A DNA stretch of 35,944 nucleotides from CAYVAP01 sp964343195 (lineage in GTDB: Bacteria; Bacteroidota; Bacteroidia; J057): positions 1 through 35,944 of the forward strand of contig CAYFIR010000062.1 of NCBI GenBank assembly GCA_964343195.1, read 5' to 3'. A model generated the notes under the pieces. The model was not told the DNA's origin and did no database searches. It saw nothing but the letters and a program-made list of their open reading frames with translations. How positions within the stretch are numbered: position 1 is the stretch's first letter; each line of letters starts with the position of its first letter. Positions 16,774-24,332 of the stretch are shown here, piece after piece. The position numbers and the translations under genes were made by a program.

Positions 16774-18345
16774 ATGGTCATAAATGTCAAAACATCAGTT
16801 GCCAGCCGCGACCTGATCCGCGAATACACTAAGCAACTCAACCTGGATCGGAAGAACGTGATCGCACGCATCGCATTGGCATATTCTCTTTCTAAAGGCT
16901 CTAGACTCAACCCAACTGAAGATGCACAGGACTCTGGCGGGATGGAATACAAGGAAGAGACTCTGTTTGGGCGTTACAGGGACTATTACGTAGCTATGCT
17001 ATGCGAACACTACGAAATATATCGCACCAATCCAGATATCCCGAAGCTGGTCAAACTCCACATTGATCATGGAATGGAGGCAATTAGAGAACTAGTCGAG
17101 GATAATCCCAACTACACTCTTTACGACTTCCTGTTTAGCAATATCGAGCGTGGTATCGAAGCAATCGAAAGCGGTAGTATCAGCCTGGACCCGGTTGCCA
17201 ATCCCAACCAGTTTATAGAAAAAGATGCCTACGCTGGCTTTCTAAATCTGAAAGTAGGGCACCCACTTGACCAACCAAATGAGCAGATTGAAATGAGGCT
17301 CAACGACCTGGAAGCCCGTGCCAATGCTCACATCGCCATTGCAGGCAGTTCCGGCTCGGGGAAGACCCAGTTCGCGCTGGACTTATTACGCCAAATCCAC
17401 GAGCAGAGCAAAGGAACAGTTCGATTTCTATACCTGGACTTCAAGGGCATGCAACCCGCTGACGCCAAGAAGAGCCAACCGTTTTTGGATGCCACCGACT
17501 GTACCCTCATCGATGCGCCCCAAAAGCCCTTTCCGCTCAATCCCATGGGCTTCATTGACCTGATCAATGAGACCAACAAAACCATGGGCATCAACAAATT
17601 CGTGGACATCATCGTGCGCTACGCCAACGCCGGTGAAAACCAGGAACAGGTGCTCAAGGATGCAGTGCGTAACCTATTCAACCGCAAAAAGTCGGGAGAG
17701 TATCCTGACTTGCGGGAGATCTTTGAGGAGGTGCTGGACGAACTGGGAGATAAACGCAACCGCTTAACCAAAATTCTGGATGGGCTGAGCGAAGTTCCTC
17801 TTTTCGAAAAAAAGCACGACCCCAAGAATAGTTTTATCCAATCGAACTATTATCTTAGCTTATCAGGGAGTCTGCCGGAAAATGTCCGATTTACGGCGGT
17901 CTTCTTGGTGATTAACTACATATACAACACATTCATGAACATGGAGGACTCGCCTGTGGAGGACCGGACAAAAGCCCTGCGCTATGTTCTACTCATTGAC
18001 GAGGCCCATACCATCTTCAAGGAACGGAAGTCCCAGGATCTACTGGAAAAGATTCTCCGCGAGATTCGCTCCAAGGGTGTGTCCGTCGTGCTACTTTCCC
18101 AGGGTATTGAAGAGTTCAATCAGCCAAGCTTCGACTTCAGCAGCATGTGCGAAACGGCCTTCCTCCTTCAGCTCAAGGACAAAGCCAACCAGAAGCTAGT
18201 CAGCAAGTTCATGGGCTATGGTGAGCAAGATTGGAAGCGCGCTAAGAGCAGCCTGGAGCGCATCGTGGGGGGGCAGGCGGTTGGGAATCTGGAGGAGTTT
18301 CGAAAGGGGGAGTTGTTTGTATTGAAGCAGTATTGGATGAATTAA
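16774..18345 (+). CDS. dndE: DndE domain fused to HerA/FtsK-like ATPase
   Basis: A 523-residue protein with two parts. Residues 1 to about 115 match DndE, a small helical DNA-binding protein: RKNVIARIALAYSLS (27-40), GMEYKEETLFGRYRDYYVAML (56-76) and KLHIDHGMEAIREL. Canonical DndE is only about 110-120 residues. Residues of about 155-523 form a HerA/FtsK-type ATPase, with Walker A GSSGSGKT (191-198), a DFKG motif (222-225), Walker B VLLIDEAHT (405-413), then a sensor-like VSVVLLSQG (436-444). HerA-like motors occur in DndH and other defence complexes. Here the motor is joined to the modification subunit, which could link PT insertion or sensing to DNA translocation (inference). The 3' half is richer in GC than dndC, dndD and the next two genes, suggesting mosaic origin. 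Confidence 0.85.
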   Translation: MVINVKTSVASRDLIREYTKQLNLDRKNVIARIALAYSLSKGSRLNPTEDAQDSGGMEYKEETLFGRYRDYYVAMLCEHYEIYRTNPDIPKLVKLHIDHGMEAIRELVEDNPNYTLYDFLFSNIERGIEAIESGSISLDPVANPNQFIEKDAYAGFLNLKVGHPLDQPNEQIEMRLNDLEARANAHIAIAGSSGSGKTQFALDLLRQIHEQSKGTVRFLYLDFKGMQPADAKKSQPFLDATDCTLIDAPQKPFPLNPMGFIDLINETNKTMGINKFVDIIVRYANAGENQEQVLKDAVRNLFNRKKSGEYPDLREIFEEVLDELGDKRNRLTKILDGLSEVPLFEKKHDPKNSFIQSNYYLSLSGSLPENVRFTAVFLVINYIYNTFMNMEDSPVEDRTKALRYVLLIDEAHTIFKERKSQDLLEKILREIRSKGVSVVLLSQGIEEFNQPSFDFSSMCETAFLLQLKDKANQKLVSKFMGYGEQDWKRAKSSLERIVGGQAVGNLEEFRKGELFVLKQYWMN

Positions 18346-18349
18346 TAAA

Positions 18350-18961
18350 ATGAAAGCATTTTTCTCAACCTACAGGTATTCACAAAGGCAGAAAGAAATA
18401 ATTTCTACATGTCGTGAAGACAATGAAGATGCATATGGTGGATGGTCAAACCACAATGCTATCTACCCAATATTAATTATTATAGCATCTGCTGTGGCAT
18501 ATGTGATTGCCTCAACTTTGACGGATAATATAGTAAAATGGGAATCTATTATTCTCAATGGAGGCATTTCACTGGTTGGAATAAATATACTTTCAGCAGC
18601 AAATGCATACCAACTTAATTCGAAAAGCTCCAAAAAGAATCCAGAATATAAAGGCGAACATATGAGCCTATTTTCTAAACTTAAACAGCGGTCCTCCACT
18701 TTTATTGTTCTGGGCACTATAGCTTACGCTCTCCAGATAATGTTTTACGACTTCGGATTTAGTTTTGATAAATATCCATACATTTGTATCGGATTTTTTT
18801 GCTTGGCTATTTTAATACTATGGTATTCGATCAAGATAGGTGGCGATTGTTTCATAATTCAAGATGAATTTTACAAAAGGGTGGAAGGCCAGTTTTCCAA
18901 TGCGGTTTCAGAAGGGAGTAGAAATATCCAAGATGAATTCGATCAAATGGGAGACCAATGA
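18350..18961 (+). CDS. four-TM protein in dnd operon, unknown
   Basis: A 203-residue integral membrane protein that I do not recognise. Four hydrophobic helices are predicted at about 38-56, 66-86, 115-133 and 143-161, with a soluble N-terminus of about 35 residues and a C-terminal cytoplasmic tail of about 40 residues that is acidic and polar. Helices grouped as two pairs with a charged loop (90-114) recall SLATT/2TM-type membrane effectors found in defence islands, but no diagnostic motif is visible. It starts 4 bases after the DndE-ATPase gene and overlaps the DGQHR gene by ATGA, so it is translated as part of the operon. It is markedly AT-rich. Confidence 0.75.
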   Translation: MKAFFSTYRYSQRQKEIISTCREDNEDAYGGWSNHNAIYPILIIIASAVAYVIASTLTDNIVKWESIILNGGISLVGINILSAANAYQLNSKSSKKNPEYKGEHMSLFSKLKQRSSTFIVLGTIAYALQIMFYDFGFSFDKYPYICIGFFCLAILILWYSIKIGGDCFIIQDEFYKRVEGQFSNAVSEGSRNIQDEFDQMGDQ

Positions 18962-20211
18962 ACTGGAACAAAGAATCTAGAAAGATCACTGCAAAGAGAG
19001 TGAACCAAGGAAATCAAGATTTCTTATTAGGAGTTTTTTCCATTCAGCAACTCCTTCAATTCACGAAATATACTGAGCGAATTATCGAATATTTTGACGA
19101 TGAAGGGTTGCCAGTATATAATAGGCAGATACAAAGAAAAACCAGTGCTGCAAAGGTCAGGGCAATATCAGATTTCTTGATATATGATTCTGAAGCTATT
19201 TTACCGACCAACCTAGTTGTTGCGATTCCAGAAGAAGCTATAGACTCCATAGAAGAAGACAAGGGCCAAGTTGAAGTAATATTATCCTCCAAAGTACTGT
19301 CTGAACTCGAGAATCAAAATGGAGATATTTACCTTACGATAATTGATGGTCAACACCGCCTAAAGGGTATCGAGAGGGCGATCCAGATTTTAAAAGAGGA
19401 GTACAATAACCCTAAACTAATCCCGCATTTCTCTCAAGAAAAATCCAAGCAGAAATTAGATCAGATTTTGAGAATAGAGTTGGCTGTCAGCTTTTTTGTC
19501 GCCCCATCTCTCGAATATCAAGCAACGGTTTTTTCGACAATTAATCGTACGCAAAAGAAGGTATCGGAAAATCTGGTATATGATCTATTTGGGTTGACTT
19601 CTAAAGACTCTCCGCAGAAAACTTCTTTAGAGGTCTGTTTGGCACTAAATGGGCATCCAAAATCCCCGTTTTACAAAAGAGTTAGATTATCTGGTAGCCC
19701 TACAAGAAAGGGATTCGGGGTGTTGTCTCAGGCTACGATGGTAAAGTCTATTCTATTTCTTATTTCCAAAAGAAGTAATGTAGAAAATGAAAGGAGATTT
19801 GAAAGGGCAGAGTTATCAAACCCTGATAGTGAGGGGCTACCTTTCAGAAAGTATTATATTGAGAATAGAGATTCTGTGATTGGAAAGATACTATTTACTT
19901 TTTTCAGTTCGGTAAGGCGTACCTTCGTATCTCCAAGTGGCGAATCGTATTGGGAAGTAAATCACAATGAGCGGCCTTCAAATATCTTACAAACGACAAT
20001 AGGATATGAGGCTTTGCTTAGGCTTCTCGTTAAAATCTTAGAAGAGGAAACGAATGATGAAGAGCGGCAAAGAATCGCCACTTATGATAGCTATTTGTCC
20101 AAAGTGAAAAAAGTTGATTTTGAGGATGTTGGTGAAAATAAAAGATATCCATTTACAAGTAAAAGCAGGACGACCTTTTATGACGACTTAGTAGCCGAAA
20201 TATGGCGTTGA
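18958..20211 (+). CDS. DGQHR-domain protein, DndB family
   Basis: A 417-residue protein with the diagnostic motif DGQHR at residues 130-134 (LTIIDGQHRLKGIERA) and the YNRQIQR segment at 54-60, both shared by the DGQHR/DndB superfamily. DndB is the transcriptional repressor of dnd operons and affects the level of PT modification; other DGQHR proteins occur in defence loci with unclear roles. Here it lies fifth in the operon instead of first, and is longer than typical DndB (about 350-380), so regulator and effector roles are both open. The start overlaps the stop of the four-TM gene. G+C is low (21 of 60 at 19021-19080), unlike the preceding ATPase, which suggests separate acquisition. Confidence 0.82.
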   Translation: MNWNKESRKITAKRVNQGNQDFLLGVFSIQQLLQFTKYTERIIEYFDDEGLPVYNRQIQRKTSAAKVRAISDFLIYDSEAILPTNLVVAIPEEAIDSIEEDKGQVEVILSSKVLSELENQNGDIYLTIIDGQHRLKGIERAIQILKEEYNNPKLIPHFSQEKSKQKLDQILRIELAVSFFVAPSLEYQATVFSTINRTQKKVSENLVYDLFGLTSKDSPQKTSLEVCLALNGHPKSPFYKRVRLSGSPTRKGFGVLSQATMVKSILFLISKRSNVENERRFERAELSNPDSEGLPFRKYYIENRDSVIGKILFTFFSSVRRTFVSPSGESYWEVNHNERPSNILQTTIGYEALLRLLVKILEEETNDEERQRIATYDSYLSKVKKVDFEDVGENKRYPFTSKSRTTFYDDLVAEIWR

Positions 20212-20241
20212 ATACGTCGATTTCGGTTAAAGCTCATAGAA

Positions 20242-21837
20242 ATGAGAAGACCCCTCCGCCAGATCGATGCAGTCCCGTCGAAGCGAGTCTATCTTTCGAT
20301 CATCGCAGACTACGACCTAAACCGCTCAATCTGTGAGCTGGTGGATAATGCCATAGATTCTTGGAACAAGCATCGTCCATCAGAATCACTTCTTATTGAA
20401 ATTGACCTTGATTGCCAGCAGCAATCGATCACAGTGAAAGATAATGCTGGCGGAATTCCCGAGGAAGAAATTTCTGTGATTGTCAGTCCTGGTGGCTCTA
20501 AAAACCAGGAGGGGGATCAGACTATAGGAATATTTGGCGTTGGCTCAAAGCGGGCAGTTGTCGCCATGAGCCAGCTCATCAGAATATATTCACGGCACAG
20601 TCAGGGAAAGACTGTACTGGTTGAGGTTGACGATGAATGGCTTAATGCTGATACTTGGAATCTGGATGTATATGAAGATAGTTACCAGCTAAAGGAAAGC
20701 TGTACAGAGATTCAGTTGAGTAAGCTCCGTTCACCAATCAATGAAGAGGAGGAAGAAACCCTTAGAACTCACCTTGAGGAAGTGTACGGTAAGATGGTCC
20801 AGGCAGGAGACGTGAGAATTTTACTCAATGAAGAAGCAGTCGCTCCCAGGCATTTTGAAAAATGGTCATTTCCTCCTGATTATGAGCCCACTTCTCACTC
20901 CGACGTTACCTCCTTCAAAAGGAAAGATGGTACGGAGGGAGAAGTTTTCGTTGAAATGATGGCTGGCCTGACAAAGTCGGGAGAACCTTCCGACGGGGAA
21001 TTCGGCGTATATTTTTACTGTAACAACAGGCTCGTAGCCAAAGCCATGAAGAGCTATGATGTGGGGTTCACCAAGGGGAAAATTGGAAACCCGCACCCTA
21101 CCCAAGGACTTGCCAGGGTGATTGTATATTTGGAAGGAAGTGCTTCGTTGATGCCTTGGAATAGCAGTAAGTCTGAGATCGATACTAAGCATCCGGTGTT
21201 CAAAGCGATTCAGCCTCATATCATTGAGGTAATGGATACCTATGCCAAGCTCTCGAAGCGTCTATCCGCTCAAGAAGGAGGCTGGCCGGAAAATGTTTTT
21301 AAACATCCAGAGGGTAAAATTAAGACTGTTGACTTCAAGGTATCTGAAAAGCCAACGAAATTACATACTCCTCCAGTCCCTAGGGCACACAGAGAAAAAA
21401 TCGAAGTTAGCCTTACACGTAAAAATGCAAAACTGGCCTCTCAAAAGCCGTGGGTGATCGGAATCTACGAAGTGGCCGCGGCCTTCCACGCCATATCAAA
21501 GCTACAAATCCAACAAAAGAACCGAATTCTTCTACTTCTTCTAGATAGTGGTCTGGAAATAGCGTTCAAAGAATATCTCCAAAACGAATCCTCGCAGTCA
21601 TACAGCGAAGATCGGCTGAAAAATATAATGAAAAATCGGCATGAGGTTCACAAGGAGGTTAAGTCTAGCAAATCATTTACTCAAGCTGAATGGAAGAAGG
21701 TGGATTACTACTATACCAAGAGATCAGAGATTGTACATAAGAGGGCTAGTGTAGCCATACCAGATGGAGAAATCCAGGACTTCAAAGCTCTTTACGAGCA
21801 TATAACTACGGAATTGTTTGGGCTCGATTTTACTTAA
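20242..21837 (+). CDS. GHKL ATPase with C-terminal HEPN-like R-x4-H motif
   Basis: A 531-residue protein with an N-terminal GHKL (Hsp90/MutL/MORC-like) ATPase domain: N box ELVDNAIDS (32-40), D-x-G box DNAGGIP (67-73) and G box GIFGVGSKRA (96-105). A middle S5-like domain follows to about residue 330. The last 100 residues are helical and end with RSEIVH (R494, H499), an R-x4-H pattern like that of HEPN RNases and the abundant DUF4145-type helical domains. It starts 30 bases after the DGQHR gene and is probably the last gene of the dnd operon. It could replace DndFGH as the restriction or effector arm (inference). Other stand-alone GHKL ATPases of defence islands remain an alternative. Confidence 0.8.
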   Translation: MRRPLRQIDAVPSKRVYLSIIADYDLNRSICELVDNAIDSWNKHRPSESLLIEIDLDCQQQSITVKDNAGGIPEEEISVIVSPGGSKNQEGDQTIGIFGVGSKRAVVAMSQLIRIYSRHSQGKTVLVEVDDEWLNADTWNLDVYEDSYQLKESCTEIQLSKLRSPINEEEEETLRTHLEEVYGKMVQAGDVRILLNEEAVAPRHFEKWSFPPDYEPTSHSDVTSFKRKDGTEGEVFVEMMAGLTKSGEPSDGEFGVYFYCNNRLVAKAMKSYDVGFTKGKIGNPHPTQGLARVIVYLEGSASLMPWNSSKSEIDTKHPVFKAIQPHIIEVMDTYAKLSKRLSAQEGGWPENVFKHPEGKIKTVDFKVSEKPTKLHTPPVPRAHREKIEVSLTRKNAKLASQKPWVIGIYEVAAAFHAISKLQIQQKNRILLLLLDSGLEIAFKEYLQNESSQSYSEDRLKNIMKNRHEVHKEVKSSKSFTQAEWKKVDYYYTKRSEIVHKRASVAIPDGEIQDFKALYEHITTELFGLDFT

Positions 21838-21927
21838 CCTCTCGAATAACTTATCACCTATTTCATCGGAAATGTGACGCATCTGATGCCAAATCCCAAT
21901 CCGAGAGTTGATCAGCGAATTAGACTG

Positions 21928-21946
21928 TGTGCCACAAACTGGCACA
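21928..21946. promoter_or_regulatory. hairpin between GHKL and HIT genes
   Basis: TGTGCCA-caaac-TGGCACA is a perfect 7-bp stem in the 189-base gap. It lacks a T-run, so it may be an operator or a weak attenuator separating the dnd operon from the HIT gene. Confidence 0.35.
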
Positions 21947-22026
21947 ACAACCCTACCATTCCTGAAGAAAATTCCCGATATTAGCAGTCTTTCGAAATTA
22001 TTATCCATACCTCTTATATCAGAGCT

Positions 22027-22464
22027 ATGTGTGTTTTCTGCGACATCGCCAAGAACGACCCCAAAGGCCAAAAGATTTTAGATGATGAGTACGTATTTGC
22101 TGTACGGGATACCTATGCCGTAGCTGAGGGACATACCTTGGTCGTATCAAAGCGACATGTCGCAGACTTTTTCGATCTCACCCCCGAGGAGCAATGTGCT
22201 ATGATCCATGCGCTCAAGAAGGTTAGAGATGATCTGTTGGAAGATGAGAACCTACAGACAGACGGCTTTAACATCGGCTGGAACGTAGGATCCGCGGCTG
22301 GCCAGACCATTATGCACGTACACGCCCATATCATTCCACGGAAATGGGGAGATGTTAACGATCCGATCGGAGGAGTCAGAAACGTGATTCCTGAACGCGG
22401 GAATTACCACAGTAAGGACTTTCAACCATTGATCCCAGCTTTGGGAGGCGTCAAGGAGAGTTGA
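22027..22464 (+). CDS. HIT family nucleotide hydrolase
   Basis: A 145-residue HIT (histidine triad) protein, a cytoplasmic nucleotide hydrolase or transferase acting on substrates such as Ap4A or AMP conjugates. It has the N-terminal CVFCDIAKN, GHTLVVSKRHVADFFDLT in the middle and the catalytic MHVHAHIIPR with H97, H99 and H101. The C-terminus GGVRNVIPERGNY fits a bacterial Hint/HinT-like branch. Two N-terminal cysteines (C2, C5) may bind zinc. It ends 14 bases inside the convergent gene at 22451-23017. It may be a bystander or part of nucleotide signalling in the island. Confidence 0.88.
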   Translation: MCVFCDIAKNDPKGQKILDDEYVFAVRDTYAVAEGHTLVVSKRHVADFFDLTPEEQCAMIHALKKVRDDLLEDENLQTDGFNIGWNVGSAAGQTIMHVHAHIIPRKWGDVNDPIGGVRNVIPERGNYHSKDFQPLIPALGGVKES

Positions 22465-23017
22465 GTTCCTTAAGTTCAGTACGCAACTGGTTGATGCGTC
22501 GGTCTATGGCCTCTGGCAATTTATTTGGGAAGGTATGTAGCACATAACTGTTATAGTCCTTCTTAAGCCTCCCTTGGTTTGCTATCCGAATAAGGAAAAA
22601 GTGCGCTAAGGCGTCCGGAAGCAATTCGTCTCCTAATTCTGAGTCATCTACCAGTCCAGCTTTCTCAAGGATAAGATTCTCCATATCTTCTCCCAGGCGA
22701 ATGATCTCATCGAGAATCTCCTTGTCATCTCCCTGAAATTGTGTCCCTCGAATTAAGGCTGTAAGGGTACTGAATCGAGGCTCATTCTCAGCTCGATTAG
22801 CATCCTTATCAACTCTAAACAATTCATACAGCCTATAACTTTTGGCCAAGTACTGCTTCATGGGACCGTAAAAATCGTTGAGCTTCTTGTAAATCTCTTT
22901 TCGCTTGTCCTCAATTCGTTTCTCCCTCAGCATGCTGCGCTGGTAACGGGTTGTAATAACCCCAATCACTAGGGAGACAACTGCAGCAATGACGGCGGAA
23001 AGTATGGTGGAATCCAT
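22451..23017 (-). CDS. membrane-anchored protein of unknown function
   Basis: A 188-residue protein with one N-terminal hydrophobic helix (residues of about 4-22, STILSAVIAAVVSLVIGVI) followed by a Lys/Arg-rich stretch (RSMLREKRIEDKRKEIYKKL) and a helical cytoplasmic domain. The architecture is a signal anchor plus coiled region facing the cytoplasm. I recognise no catalytic motif. Similar short anchored helical proteins are common in defence islands as accessory genes. It converges on the HIT gene with a 14-base 3' overlap and lies 63 bases downstream of the end of the HNH gene's upstream neighbour region, so its promoter is probably within 23018-23080 or it is read from the HNH promoter. 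Confidence 0.65.
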   Translation of the reverse strand: MDSTILSAVIAAVVSLVIGVITTRYQRSMLREKRIEDKRKEIYKKLNDFYGPMKQYLAKSYRLYELFRVDKDANRAENEPRFSTLTALIRGTQFQGDDKEILDEIIRLGEDMENLILEKAGLVDDSELGDELLPDALAHFFLIRIANQGRLKKDYNSYVLHTFPNKLPEAIDRRINQLRTELKELNSP

Positions 23018-23080
23018 ATAGCAAGTGTCTCTAAATTGATTCCTTAAAATACCAAAATCAGCTTACCAAGCCCAAGAAAA

Positions 23081-23980
23081 TCACATCCCAAACACCTCCC
23101 GCCCATGCCATCGCACATAAGCTGGCGCTGGTTCGCAGGCTAGGTCTAGCGGTTTGAGCAGAGGCTGGCCATCGAAGCGACCAAGCCATGCCTGCCAGCC
23201 ATTACCCCGTGACACTTTGGGGGAGATTTGCAGGGTACCTTCCAGGGTGAACCCCCAGGCTCCAAGGTCGAGCAGTGCGTGATGCATCTTACACAGGCAG
23301 AGGCCATTGCGAACCTCATCCGGTCCCTGGTAGGCGTGCCACTGGATATGCGCTGCTTCCAGGGCGATGGGCTGGCCAGCCAGTCGCAGGTCAAAGCCAC
23401 AGATGGCACAACGATAGCCATAAGCCGCTAGTACCTGCTCGTGAAAGTCTTGTGCACGCTTACGCCTACATGTTACCTCATAGATTGGGGCTTCGGGCCA
23501 GCCTATGGCTGCCAGGATGAGCGGGTGATAGGTTCCCGGAAAGTGCTCTGTCAGCAATCGCCCTACCAAACGCGCCCCCAGCCCAGGGTCGATCACCAAC
23601 TTTTGGTACACAGGTTCGATAAAGCCCCCCGCCACATCCTGATCCAATAAATCGCGTCGACGCGGGTCGCCGCTGTTCGTAAGCGAAATACAATCTCGGC
23701 GTGTGATGGTCCATAAGCCATCCGTCTGCAAGCGCCAAAACGGATACTCTGGGTGCAGTGCCTTGCGCGGCGGGCCAAACTTTTCCAACAAATCACGCAG
23801 CTGGGTATCTACCTCTGCATAAGGCATGAGCGGCCCTTCGCCCCGCTGCACCCGGGCCAGCAACACCAGCAATAGAAGCGGCTTGTGCGGTGCCCGCTGG
23901 TCGCCTCGTTTCCACGTGGCGATACGCTCAAAGGCTTTTTCTACGGCCTGCGCCGTCCATGTTTTATGTATGTTTCCCAT
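23081..23980 (-). CDS. HNH endonuclease with sulfur-binding-like domain (PT-dependent McrA type)
   Basis: A 299-residue intracellular nuclease. The N-terminal half carries segments typical of the sulfur-binding domain of PT-dependent restriction enzymes: HKPLLLLVLLARV (32-44), HPEYPFWRLQTDGLW (76-90) and a HFPGTYHPLIL stretch (146-156). The C-terminal HNH domain has C191 and C194 (YRCAICGFD), AAHIQWHAY with H211, N225, and LCLCKMHHALLD with C230, H233 and H234. Such enzymes cut DNA that carries phosphorothioates. It sits 3 kb from dndC-dndE, so either it cleaves foreign PT marks of a different sequence context, or it is restrained. The start is 8 bases from a perfect 22-bp palindrome. G+C is higher than in the dnd genes. 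A plain HNH homing-type nuclease is a less likely alternative. Confidence 0.85.
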   Translation of the reverse strand: MGNIHKTWTAQAVEKAFERIATWKRGDQRAPHKPLLLLVLLARVQRGEGPLMPYAEVDTQLRDLLEKFGPPRKALHPEYPFWRLQTDGLWTITRRDCISLTNSGDPRRRDLLDQDVAGGFIEPVYQKLVIDPGLGARLVGRLLTEHFPGTYHPLILAAIGWPEAPIYEVTCRRKRAQDFHEQVLAAYGYRCAICGFDLRLAGQPIALEAAHIQWHAYQGPDEVRNGLCLCKMHHALLDLGAWGFTLEGTLQISPKVSRGNGWQAWLGRFDGQPLLKPLDLACEPAPAYVRWHGREVFGM

Positions 23981-23988
23981 TCCGATTC

Positions 23989-24010
23989 TTTATCTTAACG
24001 TTAAGATAAA
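23989..24010. promoter_or_regulatory. perfect 22-bp palindrome between divergent starts
   Basis: The site is the 11-mer TTTATCTTAAC followed directly by its exact reverse complement, with no spacer. It occupies the middle of the 58-base gap between the HNH nuclease start (23980, minus) and a small ORF (24039, plus). The size and perfection fit an operator for a dimeric regulator that would control the nuclease, the small ORF, or both. Confidence 0.6.
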
Positions 24011-24038
24011 CAGCTAAAGGCTTAATTTCTGGTATTAG

Positions 24039-24245
24039 ATGCAATTCCGAATTCCCCCATCAGACCCAACAAATGACCTTCTCACCCTTGCCCATCGCCT
24101 CTCTAGCTGCTCTACGGAAGTAGAAACACTCAGGCTTGCATTACTGGAGTTTATCCATCGCCGCCGCAAAGCCCAGCGCGAGGTCCAAGAGCTCTTCAGC
24201 ACCATCGAGTACTACGTCGACTACGATTACAAAAAGCATCGCTGA
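24039..24245 (+). CDS. small divergent protein, unknown
   Basis: A 68-residue protein, acidic at its N-terminus and basic plus aromatic at its C-terminus (RRRKAQREVQ, then YYVDYDYKKHR). It appears helical. No family is recognised. It is divergent from the HNH nuclease, with the 22-bp palindrome between, which is the placement of a controller or antitoxin-like partner; that is inference only. It is followed by two hairpins (24247-24274). Confidence 0.5.
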   Translation: MQFRIPPSDPTNDLLTLAHRLSSCSTEVETLRLALLEFIHRRRKAQREVQELFSTIEYYVDYDYKKHR

Positions 24246-24246
24246 A

Positions 24247-24274
24247 GGAGGTTCCTCCAGGCTATCAGATAGCC
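24247..24274 (+). terminator. paired hairpins after the 68-residue gene
   Basis: GGAGG-tt-CCTCC (24247-24258) is followed by the 7-bp stem GGCTATC-a-GATAGCC (24260-24274) and then a pyrimidine-rich stretch. The T-run is weak. A likely transcription end between the small gene and the Uma2 gene. Confidence 0.45.
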
Positions 24275-24332
24275 TTCCATTCTCGCTTCCCTTTTCCATA
24301 ACCTGATGTAATACACGCTACCAAACAACCCC

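Noticed and set aside
21724..22071. Minus-strand frame across the gap between the GHKL and HIT genes
   Set aside because: It overlaps the end of the GHKL gene and the start of the HIT gene antisense and shows no recognisable domain; the gap is probably regulatory.
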